Assembly: GCA_039602395.1 (NCBI GenBank)
Contig: JBCNJP010000006.1
Coordinates: forward strand, 54,339,502-54,403,501
Reading direction: 5' to 3'
Origin: Deinandra increscens subsp. villosa
Lineage: Eukaryota; Streptophyta; Magnoliopsida; Asterales; Asteraceae
DNA: 64,000 nucleotides
Every line of letters begins with the position of its first letter. The first letter of the stretch is position 1. Below the pieces are notes generated by a model. The model was not told the DNA's origin. It did no database searches and saw nothing but the letters and a program-made list of their open reading frames with translations. This document shows positions 46,801 through 58,660 of the stretch, piece after piece. The position numbers and the translations under genes are program-made.

Positions 46801-49800
46801 ATGGCGAACAGTAATCTACCTCGAAGAATTATCAAGGTATTAACACGAACGAATTAGTGATCTGTCTCTACTGATTCTTCGATTCCAGTTTTTTCTTCGG
46901 TTAGAATACGTATGTCGTCAGATTGTCTGTATGTATATAGTTTGTTTCATATCATCTCGTCTACCACCACAGTATTTGTGTATCTGAAAACCCTAACTTA
47001 GGTTTTGACTCTGCTCTGATCCAGGAAACTCAGCGGTTACTCAGCGAACCAGGTGAACTTGAATTTCTTTCCGCAAGTTATTTATGTGTATTTTCGTCTA
47101 TTTCTAAACGTGTGCTGGAATTTTGACGACTGTATGTGGATCTAGATCAGTATAAGCTTGTGTCGTCGTTTGGAAGCGCATGGAGAGATGTGTTTGATAT
47201 TTGTGTTGTTTGTTGGTGTAGCTCCGGGGATAAGTGCATCTCCGTCTGAAGATAATATGCGATATTTTAATGTCATGATCCTTGGTCCATCACAATCCCC
47301 TTATGAAGGTAATCTAACTAACTTCAATGGCTTTTTTCTTCTGCTGATCTGTAGAACTGTAGTTTTTAGTTTCTTTGTTTCTTAATACATTTGAATTAGG
47401 ATAAGAATATGTTTAATTATTTAGAAAGAAGGAGCTACATTTTGAGTTTATGTGATATCAATCCCACTACGGTTTTGACTTTTGGTATTGACTTTGTTAC
47501 TTATCAAACCTTTACTCTATATTTCTGCATTACTTGCTTAGGTTATGATGTAAAAAATCACAAAACAGATTACCTTTTTAATGAACGATGGATTTCAATA
47601 AAAACATAATTGATTTTTATCAAAGTCGAACCTTTATTTTTTGGTCTTTTATGGGTCAAGGGGAGTGGGAATCTTTTGGCTCATTCATTTTTGCAGTGGT
47701 ATTTTATAGCTGAAGCTGAGTATCAACCCAATGATGGAAAGGATAACTTTCTGGTGTGTCTGCGATTTCATAACCTCGTTATTTGTTACTTCAATTCGTT
47801 AGTTATCCAATTATGATGGACCAGATCTTTATTGGCCCAGTTTACTTATATTTATTTATTTATTTTATTTTGTGAGTGAATAACTTCATCAGTCCTATAT
47901 TAATTTCCAAAGGGTATTGGTTGTAGCTTAAGCTATTTTTTAAATTCAGAGAAAACTTCTACTTTATGCCTGCTTCTTGCTCTTGTTGACCTATAGGAGG
48001 AGTTTTCAAGCTGGAGTTATTTTTGCCAGAAGAATATCCAATGGCTGCTCCCAAGGTACATGGATATACAGTGATGCGTGTCAATTTGGATGTCTATCAG
48101 TTCCCTTATGCGATAATTCTTGTTATAAGATTTGGGTTGTGTTTTGTGTATGGGTTTATGAACGAAGGTATGAAAATGAAAGTGATACATATGTTTGTTT
48201 TAAGGGGATGGGCATGGGCTCGAAGAAACCCATAAAACATGGGTTTCGTTAAACTTACTGTGAGGGGTGGGTTTTCTTTGTCCTCCTTTTGTTTCAGACT
48301 TATTCCCATTTTAAGTCCCATCTACTCTTAACCAAACACCATCTTGATGTTCTATTAGGAGTGTTTGGTAATGATAATTGTTGTTATCATGTTGATCGGC
48401 TAGCATTGTTGTCTCCTCTATCATGAATGGTGCTTACTGAAATTTTGCATTGGGTCGAGGAAATTATACCTCAATTGATGATATGTTTAATTTTGGCTGA
48501 TGATATTCTGTAACAAGCCAAGTTAACCAATTTGGTTACCAGTGTATTGTGTGTTCCCATTCATAACTGTTTTTCATCTTTCACGTTATGTGACATGTTG
48601 CATGATATGATATATACCAATTATGCTCATATCCATAATCTTGAGCTTTAATGAGCTAATTTTGATCTCATCGTGTTTCATTATTTATTTATATCTAGTT
48701 ATGAGGTTTTTTTGTAGGACATGTGAATATTGCAGTTAAGTAATATGATTAGCAAGGGTGCATTGGTTTAAAGTTTTCTATATGGATGGAAAAGATTGAT
48801 GCCTTGATGGTATATCTTGTGAACTATGTATCCTTTTTTTTCTAGGATATGAACATTGATTTGTGTATAATGGGAACAAAGTCATTGAGGTCATGGTTGG
48901 TATGCTAAATAGGAATGGAATGCTCCATTCCCGAAGGGATATGTTTCCTTTTATTTCGCTATATTTATTACATTGACCAGGATTGTTTTTTATTCCATCA
49001 TGGTATGGTATAAAAAGTTATACTTTTATTCAATCTTCAATACATCAATCTTCTCTTTGTAAATTTCGAAATTCTTAGCTAACATTTATTTTTTCTTAAA
49101 TAACTAGAAAGTATACCTTATCGTTATCATCTTATTTCGAGGGATTAATAATCTTTATTATGTTTAAGTTGTACATAAAAGTGCCATCAAGTTTTTTAAA
49201 CAATGTATACAGTAGATATAAAATATACATTTCCTTTATATGATATAAAGATCATATCAACTCATTACACTCCTACAGGCCAATAAAAAGGACGACTGAA
49301 TGCAGTAATCCATTCCATTACCATGACTATTCCATTACCTCGCCCATTCCATTCCTTTGTCATAACGTTCCAATCAACCAAACAGACCTTGAAATCCAGA
49401 ATATTCCAGCTGAATTGGATGTAGCATCTACTTATTTTGTTTCTTGTTTCATTTCTCTTGTTAATCTTTTCTACTTTCATATATGCAATAATTCCTGACG
49501 TGTCAACATTCCCTTTCTGAACTACCAAAGGCATTGTTAGTATTTTCCAGTAGATCAGTTTTACATAATCTATTTGAAGTCCAACACTACTCATTTCATT
49601 TCTTTATATGATCCTTTTATATTTAATATTCTCCAAGTCACATGGTGTAATGCTTGGGTCCTTTAGTATTCTCAAAGTTGCATGACATAATGCTTGGTTT
49701 GTTGCAACTTAAAGCTGGCATTTATGCTTGTGTTGGAAAGATAATAACTTTTACCATACTGAAACAGGTCCGGTTTCTTACAAAAATTTACCATCCAAAT

Positions 49801-50564
49801 ATTGACAAGGTTTGTTTTGTAATGCTTCCTCTTTCTAATTTTTCGGTTTCACATGTTTGTCTCTTACTATCGGTTATCTGTGCAGCTTGGTAGGATTTGT
49901 CTGGACATCCTCAAAGACAAATGGAGCCCTGCTCTTCAGATTCGCACTGTACTCCTGAGGTATAATTGTCCATGATTTTGATGTTTTAATTAATACCAAC
50001 ACATTAGGGTGGGTCGGATAGGATAATTTCTAGAGCGGGCCAAAATGGAACGGGTCTTGTTGGGCTGACACTCGAGCTCTTCTTTGTTTTTTTTTTTTCT
50101 AGTAAAGAACTAACGTGCTAAATGTGATTACTAGTACTTTTGTACTTCAATAATAATATATTTTCTAATAATAAATTAATTTAAATAGGTATTATGTTTT
50201 GAATTCACTTTAGATGAATTTGACTCAATTAACCCGTAAACAACAGTAATGAAGTTTGACATTTGAATTGGTTCATTTGTATTGGTTATAGCATTCAAGC
50301 TCTTCTCAGTGCTCCAAATCCGGATGATCCGCTCTCTGAGAACATAGCAAAGCACTGGAAATCTAATGAAGCCGAAGCTGTTGAAACAGGTACAAACCAT
50401 ATTCAACAGTCTTTATTTATATCTTTTAGATAAACAATCCATATAAAATTATTATTATTATTATTATTATTTTTTATTATTATTATTATTATTTTATTTT
50501 ATTTTATTTTATTTTTGAAACTACAGCAAAGGAGTGGACCCATTTGTATGCTAGTGGCGCTTAA
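46801..50564 (+). CDS. UBC13: Ubiquitin-conjugating enzyme E2, UBC13 type (UBC35/36-like), 153 aa
   Basis: UBC13 with a UEV1 partner makes K63-linked ubiquitin chains used in DNA-damage tolerance, root development and iron response in plants. Eight exons join in frame: 46801-46836, 47025-47052, 47222-47308, 47997-48055, 49768-49809, 49886-49959, 50292-50389, 50527-50564. The product is 153 aa, the family length. It starts MANSNLPRRIIKETQRLLSE, has the E2 HPN motif at residues 79-81 (IYHPNID) and the catalytic Cys89 in GRICLDILKDKW, and ends EWTHLYASGA. All introns seen are GT-AG. Intron 4 is 1.7 kb and contains a probable MITE. The gene looks intact and is on the same strand as PEPC, about 5 kb away; no functional link is implied. 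Confidence 0.97.
48884..49395. repeat. Probable MITE in UBC13-like intron 4
   Basis: Both ends hold inverted matches: GGTCATGGTTGGT...GGAATGGAATG on the left and CATTCCATTCC...ACCAAACAGACC on the right. Ends of the GGTCTGTTTGGT kind are common in plant MITEs. Target duplication not resolved. Confidence 0.4.
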
Positions 50565-51273
50565 CGGACAGATAGATGATTATGTTGTGTTTGAAAGAAG
50601 TTAATAGTGTATCTGGTTAGGTCTTGAAATTCAAAACTTGAACGATTCAGTCTGTTGCAATGTTGTTCACTTTCTTGTGTTTTTGGAGATAATTTGGTTA
50701 GCCTGGTGAACTATGTAAAATAGTGTGGATAAAAGGGTTAGATCAGGTTTTAAGAGATTAATTCCCCTTCTTGCTATAGTAACAGCCTAGTTTCCTTAAT
50801 TAAGGCTGACTCTTAGACTCTGGTTTGATGTGAATAGTGATAAATTGGCATGCTGAGAAATTAGTAACTTTGAGGTTCCATTCTGTTCAAACACCCTTTA
50901 AAGTTGAAACCGAAGCAACTCATCTAGTTTGGATGGTTTGTGATCCAAACGATTTGGTTCATGCTTTTGTTTCATGGGTTGATGGTTTGAAACTTGAACC
51001 GGTCATGACGACCGAACCGGCCGCTTGACTCTTCATCTTATACAAAACATTAGTTTTTCTAAAACTAACAATTGTTATGAAAGATGTCTAAAGATAACGA
51101 TTTGTTTACAGAAGTCATATTTTCAAAAGTATTTTAATTTTCTGAATCTTGAGGTATACTTTAGTTTTGCTCTTTTTGTTTAATCTCAAGCAATTCCTTC
51201 AATAAACCTATTTAATTAATTTTTTTAGGTATTTCATAAAACTTTATCTGAGTTTATAGACTTTTTTAATGAT

Positions 51274-51275
<2 letters not shown>
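50565..51275. other. 3' flank of the UBC13-like gene
   Basis: About 700 bp. The first part is the likely 3' UTR. A 63-codon open frame at 50837-51028 (HLVWMVCDPNDLVHAFVSWV) has no recognised relative and is not called as a gene. Confidence 0.45.

Positions 51276-51278
<3 letters not shown>

Positions 51279-51338
<60 letters not shown>
51279..51338. repeat. (TA)n microsatellite
   Basis: About 58 bp of uninterrupted TA. A second (TA)n tract of about 50 bp lies at 51516-51565. Confidence 0.95.
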
Positions 51339-51341
<3 letters not shown>

Positions 51342-51513
51342 AGAGTATCATTTGAGAACCAATTTGATTTGAGAACTAAAAAGAACTAATTTGAGCCACA
51401 TGTTTATTACATATATCCCCCCTCCCATGAATTGTAGTGGTCCCCCCTGAAATTTGTGGTTGAGATTTAGTTCTCAAAAGTTCTCAAAATAAAAAGTTCT
51501 CATTTGAACCTAA

Positions 51514-51515
<2 letters not shown>
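51339..51515. mobile_element. MITE between two TA tracts
   Basis: About 177 bp with inverted ends: GGGAGAGTATCATTTGAGAA on the left and TTCTCATTTGAACCTAACC on the right, plus internal copies of GAGAACT/AGTTCTC. The (TA)n tracts on both sides suggest insertion into a TA microsatellite. Confidence 0.5.
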
Positions 51516-51565
<50 letters not shown>

Positions 51566-51567
<2 letters not shown>

Positions 51568-52166
51568 AAAAGTTCATTGTAAACACCCCCATAAGTGTAG
51601 ACAGGTAGACACCCTTTTTCACCATTAGATCTCTTGATCTAATGGTTGTGATTAATTTCATATATATATAGGAAGGAAGGATAAAGTGACAACTACCCTC
51701 ACTTTGGAAAACTTAGGAAACCCCATCTTAACCCTTCATCTTTGCAATCCAAGGGCTAGAATTAATTCATTCTTTGCAATCCAAGGGCTTAGAATTAATT
51801 CATTCATTAGAATTAAACACCTTCATCTTTGCAATCCAAGGCGCATGAACATCAAATCACCATTTTTATCTTCCCCACTTCTTTCTTATTTTCAAATTAA
51901 ATATCTTACATCTTTCCAAGACCACCTATTCATCTTCCATAGCTCCATATACACCCGCTTTTGTTTTCACCAGGTTAGGTCACCATTTTTTTCGAGATTG
52001 AAGTTCACTACGTATCCCCATCCAACATAATCATCTTCCACTCATTCCACCTCCTTTATCGTCATCCCTCCGCCACCAGCACCATCGCTCGGCCACCGCC
52101 ACTTCACCTTTTCATCTTCCACATACTCCTCCTTCGATTTCAAGGTGTTTTCCTTTTCTGAGTACG
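51566..52166 (+). other. Upstream region of the 52-kb gene with short direct repeats
   Basis: Contains a palindromic TTAGATC-TCTT-GATCTAA (51627-51644) and three copies of CTTTGCAATCCAAGG (51739, 51773 and 51827 areas) with AGAATTAATTCATT. It is followed by CT-rich sequence resembling a 5' UTR before the ATG at 52167. Confidence 0.5.
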
Positions 52167-55100
52167 ATGAAACCCCCAAATTCACCATCAAAATTCATGG
52201 CGCCTGATCAAACATCAAAGGCCTCTCTGTAAGATGATTTTGTTACTAATTTCAGTTTCAATTTTTTGAGTTGTCCATCTGTTTTACGTTAATTGATTGT
52301 GTAGATTTGTTCATCGCTTTATGTTATTTTACTAATATATTCGACTTTATTCAGTTCATCGCATAAGATTTCACCACAAATTACCCCAGCGGAGATTGTT
52401 AGACCAGTAAACCCTATTCCTGACGGTAATACTCACTTATATGTAGTGCCTTCGTACATTCATTTCTCATTATTAATAATTATTTAAATTTCATTTTTCA
52501 GTTGTTCCTGCCTTAAACACTTCCCCAAAACCTAATCAGAATGCACTAGCTTTTTCTCAAATCACCCCTGATTCTTACCACACAAGTCCCCCAAAGACGA
52601 ATCGAAAGAAATTAAAGGTAACCTGGCGTCATGGGAATGTTAGAAGGAGTGGTAGGCGAAGGAACAATTGCTCATTATCAAACTCAGCAGAGACAACCCA
52701 TGTTATAGACTCAAACGATATGGAAATGCCTGATTCTAACGTCTCAGTTTCGAAAAAGAAGGGTAAACGCCATTGTTTTTTACATATGTATCCCATCCTT
52801 TTTTTTCATTGAAGATACATATGTAACACGTCTATATTCGTCTTTATTACAATCTCTTTCATTAATCATATGCAACAGTTCCCTTATTTTTCATATTTTT
52901 ATGTTAAACACCTAGATTCCAATGTTGAAGCTGTTCAAAAATGTAAAAAGAGAAAGAAGCATCAGATGGATATAGAGGAGGTTAACGATTTTTCCGACTC
53001 AGCTTCCAAAAAGAAGGGTATTTTTTACATATGTATCCTTGTCTTTGGTTCTGTTAAGTTAAATACGTAACATGTCTTTCTTCTTTTTCATTTTTTATGT
53101 ATAACATCCTATATTTTGGAAATGTTGTAGATGTTAATCAATCTAAAAAGACAAAGAATTTAAGGTCTACTCGTGTTGAGAAGTCTAAGGATGCTCCTAC
53201 AAAAAGGACCTGTAAGACCCCAATAGGTACATTGATTTAATTGTAAACAATTTTTGACAATCCATCTTATTTTTTTCTTTTTAAATAGTAACTGTTATAT
53301 TATTTGTATCCAGTATCCCCTGTCGTCAATGATGCTGACGACTCTATTGATATTACACTGACTGATTTTATAAAACAACGTATGCTTCTGTTCCTTTTTA
53401 TTCTATTCATCATTTTTATCCTTTTGTTGATTCATATGTTAGTCTTTATAATTTTAATTTTCTACTTTCTTATTCTTTTCAAGGGAGGAATTTGAAGCAC
53501 GTATTTTCTGATGAGTATCCATTGTCTGTGGAAGCACCCCCATCTTGTAGCAACCCCCCCCCCCCCCCAACTCCTCCACCTGATAATCATACACTGAACG
53601 AAAGTAAAGATGTAGACCCGGATGATGCTAATTATCGTTCTTTAAGGACACGTTCATCCCCTGTTCAGTTGGAAGATGGGTTTTAGGCAGTTGCTCACTT
53701 TTATGGTTGATGGTGTACCCTTGAAGCTGGGGCATTTTGTTGTCGATAATTTCAACCCAGAACGCATGGTTATTCAAGTTGGTGATCATTCTGTCAAGGT
53801 CAACTGCAAAGCAATTCAAAAGCTTCTCGGTGTTCCTAATGGTTGTAGGAAACTCAAAGTTGGTAATCCTCTTCCAAGTCGAGACCCCAAAGTTGTGGAG
53901 TGGCGAAAGCGTTATCCAGGCAAGAATGTCCCCCCTACCACAATGGTCAAAAACATTAGAAAGGCCGTCGACGAGGATTCTTTCAATTTCAGGATGGACT
54001 TCGTCATGTGTTTTCTTTCTGTCCTTGTTGAGTGTCTTGCTCAAGGTAGGCTAAAGGAATTTTTTTTGGATTACATCACTTACGATATAGACTGGAAGGG
54101 AATAGATTGGTGCCACTATATAACCAATGCTATGAAAGGATGCAAGGAAAATTGGAAAAGGGATACTCTCAAATCCAACTTTGCTGGACCTCTTGCGATT
54201 CTAGCTGTAATTTTTTTACCCATCTTATCCATACTATTTCTATATCAATTTTAATAACCTTTTGTCATTTGTTAAGTGTTTGTACACCCCCCCCCCCCCC
54301 CCCCGCTAATATTCTTCTTTTTTTAAGTTGTTGTATGTTGACAGTTTTCACAGAATAGAACCTGATCCCAGTAAGAATGCGATTTCGTTTTGGACGATGG
54401 AGAAACTCAAGTGTAGGGAGATTTGGGAGACCAAGCACGGTGGTTTTGGTAAAGGAAAGTTTAAAAGACTATCAAAAGTGGTCGACGATGGCTCTGAACA
54501 GCTTTCTGGTTTTGATCTTTCCTATTTGGTAAGCTATTCTTACCTTTCTATAATTTTAAGTGTATGTATTTTTTTTTTAAATATTAACACAACCATTCCA
54601 CCATTTTCTGTCAGGTAGCTGAGGTTGAAAACGACATTACGAAACTGGTGCATGCGAAAACAAATCTTGATCACTCATTTGATCAACTTAAGAACAACTT
54701 TCCTGAAACTCCCAAGCTGAAGTTTTTCCAAGAAAAATACTTCGAAATTGTATATTCAAGTCCTATCAACAACCACCCCCATCTTGCCAAGAAAAATACT
54801 TCCAACGACTCACATGATCAACCTCCAAACGTTGACAAAGGCCATGACGGTGAATCCTCATATTTTTAAACCCTGAAACCTTCTTTTATCTGGTTACATA
54901 TGTAATTTTTACTGTTTACATACGCACATCTTATATATTTAATATCTATTCTTGCTTACATATGTAACTTTTACCCTATTTACATATATATCTTTCAGTT
55001 AGTTCATACATATGTAACCCTCTTATTTTATTTTTTTTGTCTAGAACCAGGTAGTGATGATCAACACAGGGATCGTTCTTCTGGATCAGCCAACGACTCA

Positions 55101-55551
55101 TCCGGTGAACATATTAAAAACAATCTTATTCCCTTTTACTGTTTTTACATATGTAACCTTGTTGTTTGTTACATATGTAACTTTCAGTTTTTCTAGCACT
55201 TATGTTGATCTTGTAGAAGTATTCATATTTTACCCTTTTGTTTTGGTGTCCAGACCAGGGAAGTGATGAAGAAGCAAGCGAACTAACTGAAAGACCATTC
55301 GATATACCACCCAACGACTCAGTTAGTGAACGTTCAAACAATAAGGATGACCATGACGGTGAACATCATTTTTAATCAGTCTTCCATACTATCTAACTAC
55401 TTACATCTCTCTTTTGCCCCTATTGACATAAACCTCATTTTATATTTAACTGCAGACTCCGGTGATGATGACGAAGCTAGTGATTCTTCTGATGAAGGTG
55501 GAGACAACGACTCACCTGATGAAAATCCAAACCCCGAACAAAGCCATGACG
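52167..55551 (+). pseudogene. Multi-exon MULE-associated-type gene with MGFxxLL domain and acidic exon array, frame broken
   Basis: Exons in frame: 52167-52228, 52355-52425, 52502-52762, 52916-53017, 53131-53226, 53314-53379, then 53484 onward; after a break 53676-54206, 54328-54528, 54615-54849, 55045-55104, 55254-55358, 55456-55551. The N-terminal exons are basic (RRSGRRRNNC, KKRKKHQM) and probably nuclear. The core MGFRQLLTFMVDGVPLKLGH...LLYVDSFHRIEPDPSKNAISFW resembles a plant family often found with MULEs and Ulp1-like proteases; recalled, not searched. No protease domain is seen. The C-terminal exons are short, acidic and alike, ending in (H)DG. The frame is lost between about 53597 and 53676, beside a 15-C run. 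Most introns are phase 1. A true gene with a sequencing error is possible. Confidence 0.6.
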
Positions 55552-55579
55552 GTAAAAGCTCACATTTTTAAATAAGCTA

Positions 55580-56770
55580 ACACCTTTCAAATATGGTTAC
55601 ATATGTAACATTTGGTGTTCTACATATGTACTATTTAAGTATCTGATATGTTTTCTTGCTTACATATGTAACCTTTTTCCCCTCATTACATTTGTAACGA
55701 TCAGTTATATCTTACATATGTAACACAAGTAGTGGTTTATTATGTAAACCAAGTCTTTCCATATGTAACCCAAATTTCACACATGTAAACCAATACTTAC
55801 CTATGTAAACCTTAGGTTACATACATATATAAACAAAGAGTTACATATGTAAACAAACTTACATATGTAAACTAGTAGTTACATATGTAAACTAGTAATT
55901 ACATATGTAAACTAGTAATTACATATGTAACACAACCATATGTAAATCAAGTTTTTTCATATGTAAACCTTGTATTTACATAAGTAACCACGAGTACATG
56001 TTTACATAATAAACCATAGGTTTACATATGTAAAACTAGGTTTTACACATATGTAACCCAAGTACTTGTTTTACATAATAGACCATAGGTTTACATATGT
56101 AAACCTTAGGTTACATACATATGTAAACACAGAGTTACATATGTAAACCCAACACTTAGCAAAACCAATACCTTACATATGTAAACTAGTAATTACATAG
56201 TAATTACTTTTTTACATAATAAACCATAGGTTTACATATGTAAAACTAGGTTTTACACATATGTAACCCAAGTACTTGTTTTACATAATAAACAGAGAGT
56301 TACATATGTAAACCCAAGCCTTAGCAAAGCCAATACCTTACATATGTAAACTAGTAATTACATATGTAAACTATTAATTACATATGTAAACTAGTAATTA
56401 CATATGTAACACACGTAGTGGTTTATTATGTAAACCAAGTCTTCCCATATGTAACCCAAATTTCACACATGTAAACCAATACTTACCTATGTAAACCTTA
56501 GGTTACATACATATATAAACAGAGAGTTACATATGTAAACGAAGAGTTACTTTGTAACCCAGGACTCCCCCCCCCCCCCCCTATGCAACCTAAGACTTAC
56601 ATATGTAAAACTAGGTTTTACACATATGTAACCCAAATACATGGTTTACATATGTAACCCAAGACTATCTCCCTATGTAAACCTTGTTTTTACATAAGTA
56701 ACCCCGAGTACATGTTTACATAATAAACCAGAGAATACAATGATTGTTTCATATGTAACTCACTTAATAT
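55580..56770. repeat. Array of TTACATATGTAA palindromes
   Basis: About 1.2 kb made largely of TTACATATGTAA(A/C) units spaced by 5-25 bp (AACTAGTAA, AACCCAAG, ATAATAAACC), with variants TTACATAAGTAA and CACATATGTAA. Larger blocks repeat: a stretch near 55730-55870 recurs near 56420-56540, and AACTAGTAATTACATATGTA is tandem at 55865-55930 and 56340-56405. The same motif occurs in introns of the genes on both sides. Confidence 0.9.
56567..56581. repeat. Poly-C tract (15)
   Basis: One of six G/C homopolymers in this region: C15 at 53554-53568, C18 at 54287-54304, C15 here, C14 at 58074-58087, G21 at 59010-59030, C11 at 59181-59191. Confidence 0.9.
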
Positions 56771-57043
56771 ATAAGCTTTTTGTTGTAGAAAATTGTTACA
56801 TATAACTTGACGAGGGAAATACAGAAATTAAAATAGAGATACATTAAGATATAACTTGATATGACCGCCTTCCATCAATCATCTCCTTCCACGTCGCTTG
56901 ACGATTCTTGGAAGTATGAATCAGAATCATCTCCTCCCTCTTCGCTTGAAGAAGTCGCATCCGGATCCGGCTTGAACCAATCAAAATGAAACAATTCCTC
57001 ATCTTGAACCGTGTCAATCTTGACCAAGTTTGGCTGCTTGAAT
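56596..57043. repeat. 448-bp segment duplicated across the gap (left copy)
   Basis: These 448 bases are repeated at 57544-57991 with the same length; one difference was seen (CAGAG/CATAG). The left copy ends exactly at the N run and the right copy starts exactly after it. This is the pattern of two contig ends that overlap but were scaffolded with a gap. It includes the 3' end of the unknown minus-strand gene. Confidence 0.9.
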
Positions 57044-57543
57044 NNNNNNNNNNNNNNNNNNNNNNNNNNNNNNNNNNNNNNNNNNNNNNNNNNNNNNNNN
57101 NNNNNNNNNNNNNNNNNNNNNNNNNNNNNNNNNNNNNNNNNNNNNNNNNNNNNNNNNNNNNNNNNNNNNNNNNNNNNNNNNNNNNNNNNNNNNNNNNNNN
57201 NNNNNNNNNNNNNNNNNNNNNNNNNNNNNNNNNNNNNNNNNNNNNNNNNNNNNNNNNNNNNNNNNNNNNNNNNNNNNNNNNNNNNNNNNNNNNNNNNNNN
57301 NNNNNNNNNNNNNNNNNNNNNNNNNNNNNNNNNNNNNNNNNNNNNNNNNNNNNNNNNNNNNNNNNNNNNNNNNNNNNNNNNNNNNNNNNNNNNNNNNNNN
57401 NNNNNNNNNNNNNNNNNNNNNNNNNNNNNNNNNNNNNNNNNNNNNNNNNNNNNNNNNNNNNNNNNNNNNNNNNNNNNNNNNNNNNNNNNNNNNNNNNNNN
57501 NNNNNNNNNNNNNNNNNNNNNNNNNNNNNNNNNNNNNNNNNNN
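57044..57543. other. Assembly gap of exactly 500 N
   Basis: 500 consecutive N, a default gap size and not a measured length. Confidence 0.99.
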
Positions 57544-57822
57544 CTTACATATGTAAAACTAGGTTTTACACATATGTAACCCAAATACATGGTTTACATA
57601 TGTAACCCAAGACTATCTCCCTATGTAAACCTTGTTTTTACATAAGTAACCCCGAGTACATGTTTACATAATAAACCATAGAATACAATGATTGTTTCAT
57701 ATGTAACTCACTTAATATATAAGCTTTTTGTTGTAGAAAATTGTTACATATAACTTGACGAGGGAAATACAGAAATTAAAATAGAGATACATTAAGATAT
57801 AACTTGATATGACCGCCTTCCA

Positions 57823-58624
57823 TCAATCATCTCCTTCCACGTCGCTTGACGATTCTTGGAAGTATGAATCAGAATCATCTCCTCCCTCTTCGCTTGAAGA
57901 AGTCGCATCCGGATCCGGCTTGAACCAATCAAAATGAAACAATTCCTCATCTTGAACCGTGTCAATCTTGACCAAGTTTGGCTGCTTGAATAAGGGTGTG
58001 GATTCAAGATACTCCATATACTCTACCAGTTCCTTCTCAAACTCAGCATCGTCGCCAAACTCACTCCCCTGAACCCCCCCCCCCCCCAATACTTTGAATG
58101 TTCAATTGCTTATTTTTGAAGCTATTAGTCATATTAGCAAGAACCTCAATGTTTGTGTTTAAAGCTATTCCTTGGGAGTTCGGTTTGCTTACCCAATGTA
58201 AGTACGGCGGGTAAACTTTGGGGGTATGAGAACTACATTCGCCTTCATTCGCTCTGCAAGAATGCGGGGTATTACACACTCGGTTCACAGGTGGGTAAAG
58301 ATTAGCATATGATGAGCTTCCATTATTCACCCCGACATACTTACATTCATTCACCATGCTACTGAGACGCGGCCCGAGGCTTGAGTGGAGATATCCAACT
58401 TCTACGCCTGCTGCCCTAACCTCTTGATTCTGTGGAACAGAAGAATGCTCTTCAGTCTTGATTCGAAGTTTTTCAAGCCCCATTCTTGAACCACTAATCA
58501 ATGGACTTTTTAACTTATTCTTTGAGGTCGTGGTGAACATTCTAGGAGCTCTTGTTTCACCATCTTCAGCCTCACTTCTCTCAATTTTCGGAGCCTTGAG
58601 AAGAAAACCTATTTGGTTGCTCAT
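57823..58624 (-). CDS. Unknown protein, about 267 aa, frame shift at a poly-C run
   Basis: The frame starts at ATG 58624 (MSNQIGFLLKAPKIERSEAE) and runs to a run of 14 C at 58074-58087. There it changes frame and continues VQGSEFGDDAEFEKELVEYM to a stop at 57823. A one-base length difference in the run would join the halves, so the break may be a sequencing or slippage error. The N-terminal half is Ser/Asn-rich with several Cys; the C-terminal half is acidic with DEELFHFDWFKPDPD and ends in a Ser/Glu/Asp tail (SSSEEGGDDSDSYFQ). No domain was recognised. The last 170 bp are repeated on the other side of the gap. It lies between a broken gene and a transposase pseudogene, so it may belong to the same mobile element. 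Confidence 0.5.
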
Positions 58625-58660
58625 TACTAAAAGTTCTTGTATGCTATAAAAACATAACAC

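Noticed and set aside
50837..51028. 63-aa open frame after the UBC13-like gene
   Set aside because: No recognisable domain, single short frame in a 3' flank; could be chance. Kept only as a note in the flank entry.
52167..55551. Ulp1 protease gene
   Set aside because: The MGFxxLL region resembles a family that is often linked to Ulp1 domains, but no His/Asp/Cys protease motifs were found in the window.
55580..56770. CRISPR-like array
   Set aside because: Units are short palindromes with irregular spacing in plant DNA; no spacers of constant length and no cas genes.
56844..57590. Long open frames running through the N stretch on both strands
   Set aside because: They exist only because N codons are not counted as stops; the real ends match the gene at 57823-58089.
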